Positions 25,455 to 33,720 of a stretch of 50,657 bases of DNA are shown one piece after another. Position numbers and translations under genes: made by a program. The stretch is from Ignavibacteria bacterium UBA7675 (GTDB lineage Bacteria > Bacteroidota > Ignavibacteria > Kapaibacteriales > UB7675), in NCBI GenBank assembly GCA_002483085.1, contig DLHF01000039.1, positions 193 through 50,849 on the forward strand. Direction: 5' to 3'. The notes under the pieces were generated by a model. It was not told the origin of the DNA. It ran no database searches and was given only the letters and a program-made list of their open reading frames with translations. Each line of letters begins with the position of its first letter. The stretch's first letter is position 1.

Positions 25455-27275
25455 ATGAACATGCGAGTACTACAGAATATCTCCCCCCGGCAACAGGGTC
25501 TGTTCCGCACAATAGCGGTACACATGCCTCTCTTTCTGGTGCCCGCCCTTCTTTTGTCCTCCTGCCTTTTTCAACAGGCGACGACAACTCTTCCGGACTG
25601 TCCTGTGCCCGAGCAGAATTGTCGGCCCGGTACATGGGTCGGCAACGACTATGCAGGGATTCCATCATATGGCACGCCGGGCTTTGAGCACCGCGTTGAC
25701 TTTGTATCCGGTATTAACTCCCCCGACGACGAACTCGGTTTGGCCTTTGCGGACTCTGGCCTGCTTATGACTGCGGGAGAGGCAAATGTACAAACGCTGT
25801 ACGGCGCATCTGTGGTCTCCGTAACATCGCTGAAACCGGCAGCACCAGTAGTAGGCGAAGGGCTGGTTACAATGGGCGCTTTGAGCAAGCGAGCGGGTAC
25901 GACGGTTCTGGCCGGTGTCGCAATTGGCGCACAAGCAGGCGATGCCGACCTCTATCAGTGCTCAGTTGCCGGTACAACAATCAAAGGTCTGCAAAAAATC
26001 AACGCCCCTATCAGCTTGCCAATGTACTGGGATTCGCAACCGGCTCTTTCTCCGCAAGGTGATGTGCTGTTCTTTGCTTCCGACCGTCCGGGTGGCTATG
26101 GCGGTACAGATATCTGGTACACTGTAAGAAGCAGCAATTCCTGGACGAACCCCGTTAATTGTGGCCCGGACATCAATTCTTCGTGCGATGAGCTCACCCC
26201 CTTTGTTGCCAACGACGGCACTCGGCTGCTGTTCTCCTCCGCAGGACACGAAACCGTAGGTGGCTACGACGTATTTATTGCCGATATCCCTGCTGATTTT
26301 TACAAAAAAGCTCCTTCCGGGCAGATTGCGTTTAGCGCAGTACGCAATGCAGGAACGCCGATTAATACGAAAGCAGACGAGCTTTTTCCTTGCTCTCCTG
26401 CCCAGTTCGATACACTGCTGTACTTCTCTTCTAATAGGCCAGCTTCCAACGATATAAAGGCAGAAGAAACAGGCGGTTTCGACCTCTATGTGCTACACAC
26501 TGTCAAACCAGTGAACGGCGGTATTGCCAGAGCAGAAACCCCAAAACAAAGTACAGAGAAACAATCCCGGCAAGCTAGCCGCAAAACTCCTGAGAAAAGA
26601 GTAACTGTGCGCGGCAGAGTGACTGAGAGCACAACACATAAGCCAGTGATAGGCGCTAATATCACAGTGCGAGAAGTACCGAATCAGGCTGTTCTCGACC
26701 GCTCGCAGACTGATAGTAGTGGCCGCTTTTCGTTGCAGGTACCAGTGGAACGCGATGTGGAAATATCAGCCCAAGGCAAGCATCTATTCTACGATAGCGA
26801 ACGCATGCACATCTCTGAAGACAATAATTCTACGATTGTACTGCGCGACTTCTCGCTGCCCGGCGATCTTTCCCTCCGTATTAATTTTCCAACAGATGAA
26901 TACAGCAATCCCTATCCGTACCTGCTGGATAGCAATGGAACACCAACATCACAGACATGGCAGGCAGCGCTCGACCTCCTGGCGGAAAATCTGAAACTGT
27001 ACGATGAAAATATCCGCCGACTTATCCTTCTCGGCCATACCGACGACGTGGCAAGCGATGCTTACAACAAAACTCTCGGTCTGAGGCGCGCGCAGTTTGT
27101 CGTTAAGGAACTTATCAATCGCGGAATACCGGCGTCCAAGCTAGAAGCTCAAAGCCTAGGCGAACAGCGGCTGCTGCAACGGCGCCCTAACGAGTCGGAC
27201 GACCAATACCGCGTGCGATGCCGACGCGTGGACCTCCTGAAAGAAATGAGTTTCATTTTGCCGGACGGCAACTAA
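25455..27275 (+). CDS. PorE-like OmpA-family lipoprotein with PD40 propeller
   Basis: A 606-residue lipoprotein. The lipobox LLLSSC puts the lipidated Cys at 37. Residues ~180-370 hold PD40/WD40-like propeller motifs (ALSPQGDVLFFASDRPGGYGGTDIWY, LLFSSAGHETVGGYDVF, LLYFSSNRP). Residues ~395-470 look like a carboxypeptidase regulatory-like beta-sandwich (VRGRVTESTTHKPVIGANI), and ~500-600 form an OmpA C-terminal domain (LILLGHTDDVASD, LGLRRAQFVVKEL, RCRRVDL). Propeller, regulatory-like and OmpA in that order match PorE of the type IX secretion system, but the N-terminal TPR of PorE is missing. Given the T9SS cargo nearby, a peptidoglycan-linked T9SS or envelope role is plausible but unproven. 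The PBP gene starts 2 bases after its stop. Confidence 0.8.
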   Translation: MNMRVLQNISPRQQGLFRTIAVHMPLFLVPALLLSSCLFQQATTTLPDCPVPEQNCRPGTWVGNDYAGIPSYGTPGFEHRVDFVSGINSPDDELGLAFADSGLLMTAGEANVQTLYGASVVSVTSLKPAAPVVGEGLVTMGALSKRAGTTVLAGVAIGAQAGDADLYQCSVAGTTIKGLQKINAPISLPMYWDSQPALSPQGDVLFFASDRPGGYGGTDIWYTVRSSNSWTNPVNCGPDINSSCDELTPFVANDGTRLLFSSAGHETVGGYDVFIADIPADFYKKAPSGQIAFSAVRNAGTPINTKADELFPCSPAQFDTLLYFSSNRPASNDIKAEETGGFDLYVLHTVKPVNGGIARAETPKQSTEKQSRQASRKTPEKRVTVRGRVTESTTHKPVIGANITVREVPNQAVLDRSQTDSSGRFSLQVPVERDVEISAQGKHLFYDSERMHISEDNNSTIVLRDFSLPGDLSLRINFPTDEYSNPYPYLLDSNGTPTSQTWQAALDLLAENLKLYDENIRRLILLGHTDDVASDAYNKTLGLRRAQFVVKELINRGIPASKLEAQSLGEQRLLQRRPNESDDQYRVRCRRVDLLKEMSFILPDGN

Positions 27276-27277
27276 TT

Positions 27278-29593
27278 ATGAATCCAAAAAAGTTTTTCCA
27301 GATTATCGGTGTTATCTTGGGTTTGCTGGCCGTTGTACTGGCTGTGCTTGTGTTTATAGTTACTTCCGATGGCATGCCATCTACCGAGCAATTAGAGAAA
27401 CCCAAGCCAGAACTCGCAACAACGGTGATCAGCGCAGACGGAGAAATTCTCGATCAGTTTTTCGTAAAGCGAAGAACGTACATTCCGTTGGACAGTATCC
27501 CGAAAGGCTTTATCACTGCGCTTATCGCTACAGAAGATCGCGAATTTTACGAGCACTGGGGGATGCACCTCACGCGGTTGGCTCAGGCAACATTCAAGAA
27601 CCTCGCTATGGGGCGCCGCGAAGGAGCATCGACTATTACCCAGCAGCTTGCGCGGAACCTCTTTCTTACGCATAAATTCACCTGGACACGCAAAATACGC
27701 GAAGCATTTACAGCCGTAGAAATTGAAAGGCGCTATACCAAACGCGAAATTTTAGAAATGTACATCAACACGGTGTACTTCGGTCGCGGGGCTTACGGTT
27801 TGCAGATTGCCTCGGAACTGTATTTCAATAAATCGCCTTTAGAGCTCACAACTGCCGAATGCGCCTACCTCGTAGGAGTGCTGAAAGGTCCGGAGCGCTA
27901 CGACCCCATCAAAAATTACGACAGAGCGTTTCAGCGCCGCAATGTAGTGCTGCACAATATGTATGATACCGAGCTTATCTCCGGTGAGCAGTACGAAAAA
28001 TTTAAGGCGACGCCTATCCCGACGCCTGCGCCTGCCGATATTTCGCGGCGCCAGACAATAGCACCCCACTTTGTAGAGTGGATACGCCAGCAGCTTTCGC
28101 ACGACGAGCGCCTGAAAGATTTTGACCTCTACCGCGATGGGCTTATTATTCAGACAACGCTGAATGCCGAAATGCAGCGGGCAGCCAACGACGCTGTGCG
28201 CGAGCACATCGCATTGTTCCAGAAAGAGTTCGACCAGTCGTGGAGCTGGAAAGGCAAGCAAAAGCTCATGAGCGAACTCGTGCAAGCGGCTGTGCGAACA
28301 AATCCAGCCTATATCAATGCTCCCGAAGACAAAAAAGACGGTGTAGCACGCCGACTTCAGAAAGATCGCCATTTTATTGACTCGGTTAAAAAGGTAGCGA
28401 CGACAATCCAAGTGGGCTTTATGGCCTTAGATGTGGGTACGGGCGAAATCCGCGCTATGGTAGGCGGCTCGCAGTTTGGCAGAAAGGCACAGTACAACCT
28501 CAATCACGTCACGCAGATTACAAGGCAGCCCGGCTCGTCGTTCAAGCCATTTGTGTACGCTTCGGCATTGGAAAAGGGCATGACTCCCGAAACAATGATT
28601 AGCAGCGGCGCTTTTAGCTACAGGCTCGCAAGTGGCGATGTGTGGAGCCTCGCGGGCAAAGACAGTTCGTCGGCGGAGGTGTCGCTGCGCAATGCCCTGA
28701 AATTTTCGCTCAATACAGTAGCGGCTCGGCTCATTACACAATACACTACCCCACGAGATGTTGTCGCCCTTGCCAAGCGCATGGGTATTAGCAGCAAGCT
28801 CGACGCAGTTCCGGCCATAGCGCTCGGCTCCGAAGATGTATCGCCCTACGATATGGTAGCAGCTTTCAGCGTTTTTCCTAATCACGGTATTTATATGGAG
28901 CCGTATGCGATCACACGTATCGAAGACGCCAATGGCAATATTATTTTCGAACGCCGGGGCAATACGAATATCCGCGATGCAGTAAGCCCGCGCATTGCCA
29001 AGCAAATGGTGTCGATGATGCGAGGTGTGGTAAATGGCGGTACAGCCAGCCGTGTGCGACAATGGTACAAGTACGAGGCCGCAGGGAAAACAGGCACGAC
29101 CAACGATTTTGCCGATGCTTGGTTTGTCGGCTTTACGCCCCAAATATCCGCTGGCGCATGGGTGGGCTTCGATGATATGCGCATCAAGTTTACAGGCTGG
29201 TATGGCCAGGGCGGTGCGGCAGCCGCTCCGATTTGGGGGCGCTTTATGGCCAAAGTGTATAGCAATAGCCGCGTCCGCTATAATCGCAATACAACATTTG
29301 ATGATACAACGGCTGTCGACAGCGCGACATCGGAAAGCATCTACAGTCTGCCAATGGAGGACCAACTACCCGAAGTTGCACCTCCAACACAAGAGCAGGA
29401 TATATCGCCTGTGGAGAGCAAAGAGCTGCCGACCATCGAGAGCAGGACAGATTTGAAGCTACAGAACGAGCCTTTGGCACCGAAGCAGCAGCCAACAGCT
29501 CCCAAATCGCTGCGCCAGCAGGCGGCAACTCTCCCGGATAAAAAAGCAACACCCGAACACCAAAAGCCGAAATCACTGCCGGAAATTAAATAG
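27278..29593 (+). CDS. class A penicillin-binding protein (PBP1A type)
   Basis: A 771-residue bifunctional peptidoglycan synthase. A membrane anchor lies at ~9-30. The GT51 glycosyltransferase domain has ATEDREFYEHWG (catalytic E86) and GASTITQQLARNLFL (116-130). The transpeptidase domain has SSFK (S420 as nucleophile, K423), SLN at 477-479 and KTG at 604-606. A Pro/Gln/Lys-rich, probably disordered tail follows from ~690. The ATG at 27278 starts 2 bases after the PorE-like lipoprotein stop, so the two are one operon and probably both act at the cell wall. A strong terminator follows. Confidence 0.95.
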   Translation: MNPKKFFQIIGVILGLLAVVLAVLVFIVTSDGMPSTEQLEKPKPELATTVISADGEILDQFFVKRRTYIPLDSIPKGFITALIATEDREFYEHWGMHLTRLAQATFKNLAMGRREGASTITQQLARNLFLTHKFTWTRKIREAFTAVEIERRYTKREILEMYINTVYFGRGAYGLQIASELYFNKSPLELTTAECAYLVGVLKGPERYDPIKNYDRAFQRRNVVLHNMYDTELISGEQYEKFKATPIPTPAPADISRRQTIAPHFVEWIRQQLSHDERLKDFDLYRDGLIIQTTLNAEMQRAANDAVREHIALFQKEFDQSWSWKGKQKLMSELVQAAVRTNPAYINAPEDKKDGVARRLQKDRHFIDSVKKVATTIQVGFMALDVGTGEIRAMVGGSQFGRKAQYNLNHVTQITRQPGSSFKPFVYASALEKGMTPETMISSGAFSYRLASGDVWSLAGKDSSSAEVSLRNALKFSLNTVAARLITQYTTPRDVVALAKRMGISSKLDAVPAIALGSEDVSPYDMVAAFSVFPNHGIYMEPYAITRIEDANGNIIFERRGNTNIRDAVSPRIAKQMVSMMRGVVNGGTASRVRQWYKYEAAGKTGTTNDFADAWFVGFTPQISAGAWVGFDDMRIKFTGWYGQGGAAAAPIWGRFMAKVYSNSRVRYNRNTTFDDTTAVDSATSESIYSLPMEDQLPEVAPPTQEQDISPVESKELPTIESRTDLKLQNEPLAPKQQPTAPKSLRQQAATLPDKKATPEHQKPKSLPEIK

Positions 29594-29610
29594 CATCCAA
29601 TGATGTCAAT

Positions 29611-29646
29611 AAAAAGGCGAACGCTGTACAGTGCTCGCCTTTTTTG
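29611..29646 (+). terminator. rho-independent terminator
   Basis: A 10-bp stem AAAAAGGCGA/TCGCCTTTTT (29611-29620 with 29635-29644), with an inner CTGTACAG palindrome, is followed by further T. It ends the lipoprotein-PBP operon. A closely related stem recurs at 30554-30589. Confidence 0.85.
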
Positions 29647-29679
29647 TGTGTATTGCCTACGGCGCATAGAGCGGATGGA

Positions 29680-29765
29680 TATGTGGCACGGGCAGCGCTT
29701 GGGCGCCCGATTAGTCGCTGTCACCGGTCGCAAGTCCGGCTCGTGGCTGCCCAACCTTTGCCGCC
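29680..29765 (-). repeat. dispersed intergenic repeat, copy 3 (inverted)
   Basis: On the minus strand this copy contains GCGACCGGTGACAGCGAC (plus coordinates 29714-29731). TTGCGACCGGTGACAGCGAC is identical to the copy at 36664-36683, and the right flank CGCCC...GCCCGTGCC is also shared. With copy 4 ten bases away on the other strand it forms an inverted pair. Confidence 0.6.
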
Positions 29766-29774
29766 AAAAGATTT

Positions 29775-29860
29775 AGGCTGCGGTGGAAGGCCGCACACCA
29801 CGAAGCGGATGTGCTACGCGGTGCGGAGAACAACGCACGCGCAAAGACTGAAGCGCACAG
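29775..29860 (+). repeat. dispersed intergenic repeat, copy 4
   Basis: Contains ACGCGGTGCGGAGAAC at 29816-29831, preceded by ccacgaagcggatgtgc (compare ccacgagacggacgtgc in the copy near 43142) and followed by aaagactgaagcg. It is adjacent to and inverted relative to copy 3. Confidence 0.6.
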
Positions 29861-29906
29861 CAGCTCTCCGTGCGACTGTTACCATTCGATAAAACACCTT
29901 CAGACC

Positions 29907-29938
29907 ATTGGCGTTTCGCCCACCCTATCGTATATTTG
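29907..29938 (+). promoter_or_regulatory. Bacteroidetes-type promoter for the arsenate reductase gene
   Basis: ATTG (29907-29910) and TATATTTG (29931-29938) are separated by 20 bases. The -7 box is exact; the -33 box has one mismatch. The predicted transcript would start near 29946, leaving a leader of about 100 bases. Confidence 0.5.
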
Positions 29939-30048
29939 CGATATACATTAATATTTAACAGGCTACAGCTTACGGCGTCCTGTAGGATATTGCCTATACC
30001 GCCTGCGGGTGTGCTATTCGATATTATCGTCATTCACGGATCGCAACT

Positions 30049-30471
30049 ATGCAGAAACGAACTGTTCTTTTTCTTTGTACGGGCAATTCAGCCCGAAGCC
30101 AGATGGCTGAAGGTATCTTGCGCCACGAGGCCGGAGATTTGTTTGAGGTGTACAGTGCGGGCACCAATCCGAGCTTTGTACAGCCCGATGCAATTGCAGT
30201 GATGAAGGAAATAAACATCGACATCTCTGGCCACACATCAAAACTGGTGCAAGATTTTACCAATCGAACTTTCGACTTTGTTATTACTGTATGCAGCAAG
30301 GCACGGGAGAACTGCCCGGTTTTCCCGGGTGCTCCCGAGCACATAGCATGGGACTTCGACGATCCGGTACATGAAGACCAGGATCAGGAACGCAGAATGC
30401 GACTCTTCCGCAGGGTACGCAATGAAATCCAGCAGCGAATCCGCCTGTTTATTACCAGCCAGAAAAAATAA
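30049..30471 (+). CDS. arsC: thioredoxin-coupled arsenate reductase
   Basis: A 140-residue low-molecular-weight phosphatase-fold protein. The CX5R loop CTGNSAR gives nucleophile C10 and R16, and the general acid lies in DFDDP (D104/D105). C82 and C89 (VCSKARENC) sit exactly where the thioredoxin-dependent ArsC of Gram-positive bacteria has its redox triad, which separates this protein from ordinary tyrosine phosphatases. It reduces arsenate to arsenite in the cytoplasm. No ars efflux pump or ArsR repressor is next to it, so regulation and detoxification must be completed elsewhere. The ribosome site is weak (CGGAT). Confidence 0.88.
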   Translation: MQKRTVLFLCTGNSARSQMAEGILRHEAGDLFEVYSAGTNPSFVQPDAIAVMKEINIDISGHTSKLVQDFTNRTFDFVITVCSKARENCPVFPGAPEHIAWDFDDPVHEDQDQERRMRLFRRVRNEIQQRIRLFITSQKK

Positions 30472-30553
30472 CAGGGCTGCCCAGCAGCCCATCAGATTGC
30501 ACCCATTGATTCTGCTGGACAGTAGCAGTAGCTCTCGCACACTGAAAGCAAAA

Positions 30554-30589
30554 AAAGGCGAACGCCGCACAGCATTCGCCTTTCTTTTT
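30554..30589. terminator. terminator between convergent genes
   Basis: Stem AAAGGCGAA/TTCGCCTTT (30554-30562 with 30575-30583) with a 12-base loop; T-rich after it and A-rich before it, so it can act on both strands. A smaller GGGCTG/CAGCCC hairpin sits right after the arsC stop at about 30474-30490. Confidence 0.8.
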
Positions 30590-30604
30590 AACAATACCTA
30601 CATA

Positions 30605-31912
30605 TTATTTTACAGGTGCGTAGTATCCCACCACAACACACATTTCGTCCTCGCTCGTAAACCCAAATTTCAGGGTTTGAGGTGTTGTGTTGTTATATGT
30701 TACTTCATAGCGAAGCCTCTGGCCCTTGTTGAAGCGCAAAGGAGGATTGAAGGTCATAACTTTCGGCGTATCCCATCTATCATTCTCATAGAGCAGTTTT
30801 CCATTGTCCACCCCACCGTCTTTGTAGATGCGGAATAGCGTACCATGCTTGTGCATGTGCGATGTAAGCATCAGCAGGTCCACATCATCGGGCTGGGTGG
30901 GAACATAACCCGTGTGGGTAGTCACCTGGTTTGGAGGCAGAGAAAAGTTCGGATCGCTATACAAAAAGCTCTGTGCCAACCGCGCAGGAGCTTGCGATTG
31001 TGTATGGACATTCAGATACACTTCGCCATCTTCTGCGGTACTACCGGGATTCACATAGTGCGAGTTAAGATCGAGCTGCGACCGAGCCGGCAAAAGAAGC
31101 CCTACACCTTCGGGAAACGCATAGCTAAACGACGCTTCCTGCGAGCCGAGCTGGAAAGAAAGCCCCAAGAAATCTGCCATTGTCGGGTCGAAATCGCGCA
31201 CAACACCTTCCGGTATATCGCTATTGCTGTTTCGGTAGAGAATAAAGTGATGGCTATGACCGCGCATTGCCACTTCAAACTTCGTAACATACACATCCGA
31301 AGTATTCGGCGAGCGCTTCATAAAATAGATTTCGCGTTCGCTATTTGGCGGAATGCTGAACGGCGGCAGATGAATCTGGAAACCGCTGGTAGGAACATCG
31401 GGCGGATGGAACTCGCCATGCTCTCCGGTAAGCAAATTTGGGTCGGCCACTTTTCCTGTTTTTGGCGCTCCCTGCGTAATCCACGTGCGGATAAATTCTA
31501 TCTGGCTATCGCTCAGCTCATGAGAACCAAGCGGCATACGAGCACCGTATTCAGGCTTGGTAATAGCCTTGAGCTTTACAAGCAAAAAACTGTTATCGGG
31601 CTGGCCCGGCTTTACACGCTTCAGGCCATCTGCTTTTGCAGCCGTATTGACTGGGTCGATATTGATAAGCTGTTCGTGGGTAGTCAACCCGGCGAGCACA
31701 AGCCCACCCGTAGGAGTACTTCCCACATGGCAGCCCGAAAGAGCGCAGCTTTTAGCAAACAATTCTGTCTGCAACAGCTCGAAACTAGCAACATCCTGAT
31801 TGTGGATATGAACATCCGCAGGTGCGGAGGGTTCGCTTTCCCGGCATGCTGTTATACCCAGCACAACGGCGCTCAACGAGAAAGCGAGTAGACCGGCGCG
31901 ATATCGCTTCAT
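30605..31912 (-). CDS. cytochrome c / copper type II monooxygenase-like lipoprotein
   Basis: A 435-residue lipoprotein. The ATG at 31912 gives a signal peptide with lipobox GITAC (C23); the 53 upstream in-frame codons are rejected. Residues ~45-150 are a cytochrome-like domain with CALSGCH (C56, C61, H62), an unusual CX4CH heme motif, and a later Met (ARMPLGSHELSD). Residues ~175-432 match the copper type II ascorbate-dependent monooxygenase fold: HSHHFILY (H221, H222), SHYVNPG (H285), SHMHKHG (H352, H354) and EDEMCVVV (M424). These align with the CuA three-His and CuB His-His-Met ligands of peptidylglycine monooxygenase. A periplasmic or outer-membrane oxidation reaction is expected; the substrate is unknown. 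It is divergent from a PhoX-like gene. Confidence 0.85.
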   Translation of the reverse strand: MKRYRAGLLAFSLSAVVLGITACRESEPSAPADVHIHNQDVASFELLQTELFAKSCALSGCHVGSTPTGGLVLAGLTTHEQLINIDPVNTAAKADGLKRVKPGQPDNSFLLVKLKAITKPEYGARMPLGSHELSDSQIEFIRTWITQGAPKTGKVADPNLLTGEHGEFHPPDVPTSGFQIHLPPFSIPPNSEREIYFMKRSPNTSDVYVTKFEVAMRGHSHHFILYRNSNSDIPEGVVRDFDPTMADFLGLSFQLGSQEASFSYAFPEGVGLLLPARSQLDLNSHYVNPGSTAEDGEVYLNVHTQSQAPARLAQSFLYSDPNFSLPPNQVTTHTGYVPTQPDDVDLLMLTSHMHKHGTLFRIYKDGGVDNGKLLYENDRWDTPKVMTFNPPLRFNKGQRLRYEVTYNNTTPQTLKFGFTSEDEMCVVVGYYAPVK

Positions 31913-32178
31913 AAAAGTAAAAAAGATGATAGAGAGATACGGAATCCGATAATGTAGCGAAAACACATCGCCCGGACAATGGAAATACCTGCCTTTTGTC
32001 TGGAAAAACTTTTTCTTCTTCATTTTTACAACTACAACACCAGAAAAACAGAGGCAACAATTCAGTAACAAGAATTTAACCCGGCAATAACGACCCGGTA
32101 ATACTGGCCTAACACTCTACATCTAATTTGCAGAATCAGAATTGTAGTTTTTTCCCTACCCTCAGGAGCACGGAGTCC

Positions 32179-33642
32179 ATGATGCATGCTACAAGAAAAC
32201 TCGGCCTTGTCTCGATGACAGCGGCCCTTGTTCTTACTCTTCACGGTTGCAAAGACGACGAAACAACACAGCCCGCAGCCAACCCGGTTGAACTTAAGAA
32301 CCATTCGGCAACGCCCGCGTTTGTCAAAAACGTCATGTCCGGCCTTGAAGTGTTTTCTCTCATCGGCAGCGACGACACATTTTCAGAATCGCCGAGCTTT
32401 GTTTTTGGCGGCTCAGCCGACGGCGCGGGCTGGCTGAAAAATAGCGATGGGACGTTTACCTTCATTCTCAATCACGAGGACAATTTCTCGATTTCGCGTA
32501 TTACACTCGACAAAACGTTCAAGCCCGTAAAAGGCGAGTACATCGTATCTTCCGACGCAGGTAAATACCGCCTGTGCTCTGCCACGCTTGCCACACCAGA
32601 AGAACACGGCTTCGGCCCGATGTTCCTGAGCGGCGGCGAATCCGGTGCTGAGTCGGAAATTCTCGCGGTGAATCCCTTTGGCGGCAAAAATACATTCAAT
32701 TTCCTCAAACAGTTTGGGCACTGGAGCACAGAAAACGCCGTACCGCTCCCCAAAGATGCCTACAGCGGCAAAACCATTGTGCTGATCGGCGACGACGACT
32801 CGGGTCCGGCAGGAGGCCAAGTAGCAATGTACCTGAGCAACACTGTTGGCGACTTGAACAACGGCAAGCTGTATGTGATGGCGCGCACCGACGACAACAC
32901 CACGGAAACAAGCATGACACTAGGCCAGAAGTACAATGTGGTATTCCGCGAAATATCGAACCCACAAACCATTGCTCCTGCCGACTTCAACACAAAAGCA
33001 ACCGAGCTAAAAGCTATTCCCTTTGGCCGCACAGAAGACATCGACTACCGCAAGGGCGGTGGTGCTAATGGCCGTGAGGTATATTTTACAGTGACTGGCC
33101 AAGACCGCACAAGTGCCAATGCCGACGGCTCGCGCACGAAGTACGGACGCGTGTATCGCTTGATGATGGACGCCAACAACCCGCTGAATGGCACATTAGA
33201 GTGCATCCTCGACGGCGATGATGACAATGGAGTGGCAAAGGCATTCCAAAACCCCGACAACATCTGCGTAACGAACAACTACGTGTACATCCAAGAAGAC
33301 CCCAATGGCTATGGCGATGAGGCACACGATGCTTACATCTACCAGTACAGCATCTCCGGCAAAGAGCTGAAGGTTGTGATGGAACTCGACCATCACAGAG
33401 GCAATGACAAGTACAACCAAGCTGTGGGCAAAAATCCTCTCGGCCAGTCGCTTTTTGGTTCGTGGGAATACGGCGCGCTCGTTGATATTAGCAACCTCAC
33501 AGGTATCCCCAATACATTTTCGCTGTGCGTACAGCCGCACACATGGGTCGACGACAAGTATAAGAGCCCTGACGGCGACATGCTGCGAAAAGATGAAAAA
33601 CAGGCAAGCCAGATTCTGATTATCAAAGGTCTGCCTAAATAG
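32179..33642 (+). CDS. PhoX-like (DUF839) lipoprotein
   Basis: About 487 residues. The ATG at 32179 (or 32182) follows AGGAGCACGGAG and opens a signal peptide with lipobox-like LTLHGC. The mature part resembles PhoX/DUF839 beta-propeller proteins: FILNHEDNFS, VLIGDDDSGPAGG, GKLYVMAR, FQNPDNICVTNNYVYIQEDPNG and WEYGALVDIS. PhoX is a calcium/iron alkaline phosphatase, but whether all metal ligands are kept cannot be judged by eye, so phosphatase activity is not claimed. It is transcribed divergently from the heme/copper monooxygenase gene from a shared ~265-base region and is followed by a terminator and a cytochrome peroxidase gene. Confidence 0.72.
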   Translation: MMHATRKLGLVSMTAALVLTLHGCKDDETTQPAANPVELKNHSATPAFVKNVMSGLEVFSLIGSDDTFSESPSFVFGGSADGAGWLKNSDGTFTFILNHEDNFSISRITLDKTFKPVKGEYIVSSDAGKYRLCSATLATPEEHGFGPMFLSGGESGAESEILAVNPFGGKNTFNFLKQFGHWSTENAVPLPKDAYSGKTIVLIGDDDSGPAGGQVAMYLSNTVGDLNNGKLYVMARTDDNTTETSMTLGQKYNVVFREISNPQTIAPADFNTKATELKAIPFGRTEDIDYRKGGGANGREVYFTVTGQDRTSANADGSRTKYGRVYRLMMDANNPLNGTLECILDGDDDNGVAKAFQNPDNICVTNNYVYIQEDPNGYGDEAHDAYIYQYSISGKELKVVMELDHHRGNDKYNQAVGKNPLGQSLFGSWEYGALVDISNLTGIPNTFSLCVQPHTWVDDKYKSPDGDMLRKDEKQASQILIIKGLPK

Positions 33643-33664
33643 AACGCATGACAGTGTGCAACTG

Positions 33665-33697
33665 GCCGCGCAGACCTACAGCCTGCGCGGCTTTTTT
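33665..33697 (+). terminator. rho-independent terminator
   Basis: Stem GCCGCGCAG/CTGCGCGGC (33665-33673 with 33683-33691) and a 9-base loop are followed by six T. It separates the PhoX-like gene from the peroxidase gene. Confidence 0.9.
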
Positions 33698-33720
33698 ACA
33701 TTTATCAACTGGCAAAATCT

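Noticed and set aside
30845..31891. 348-residue plus-strand ORF antisense to the monooxygenase gene
   Set aside because: The minus-strand protein has a complete set of heme and copper ligands; the antisense ORF has none.
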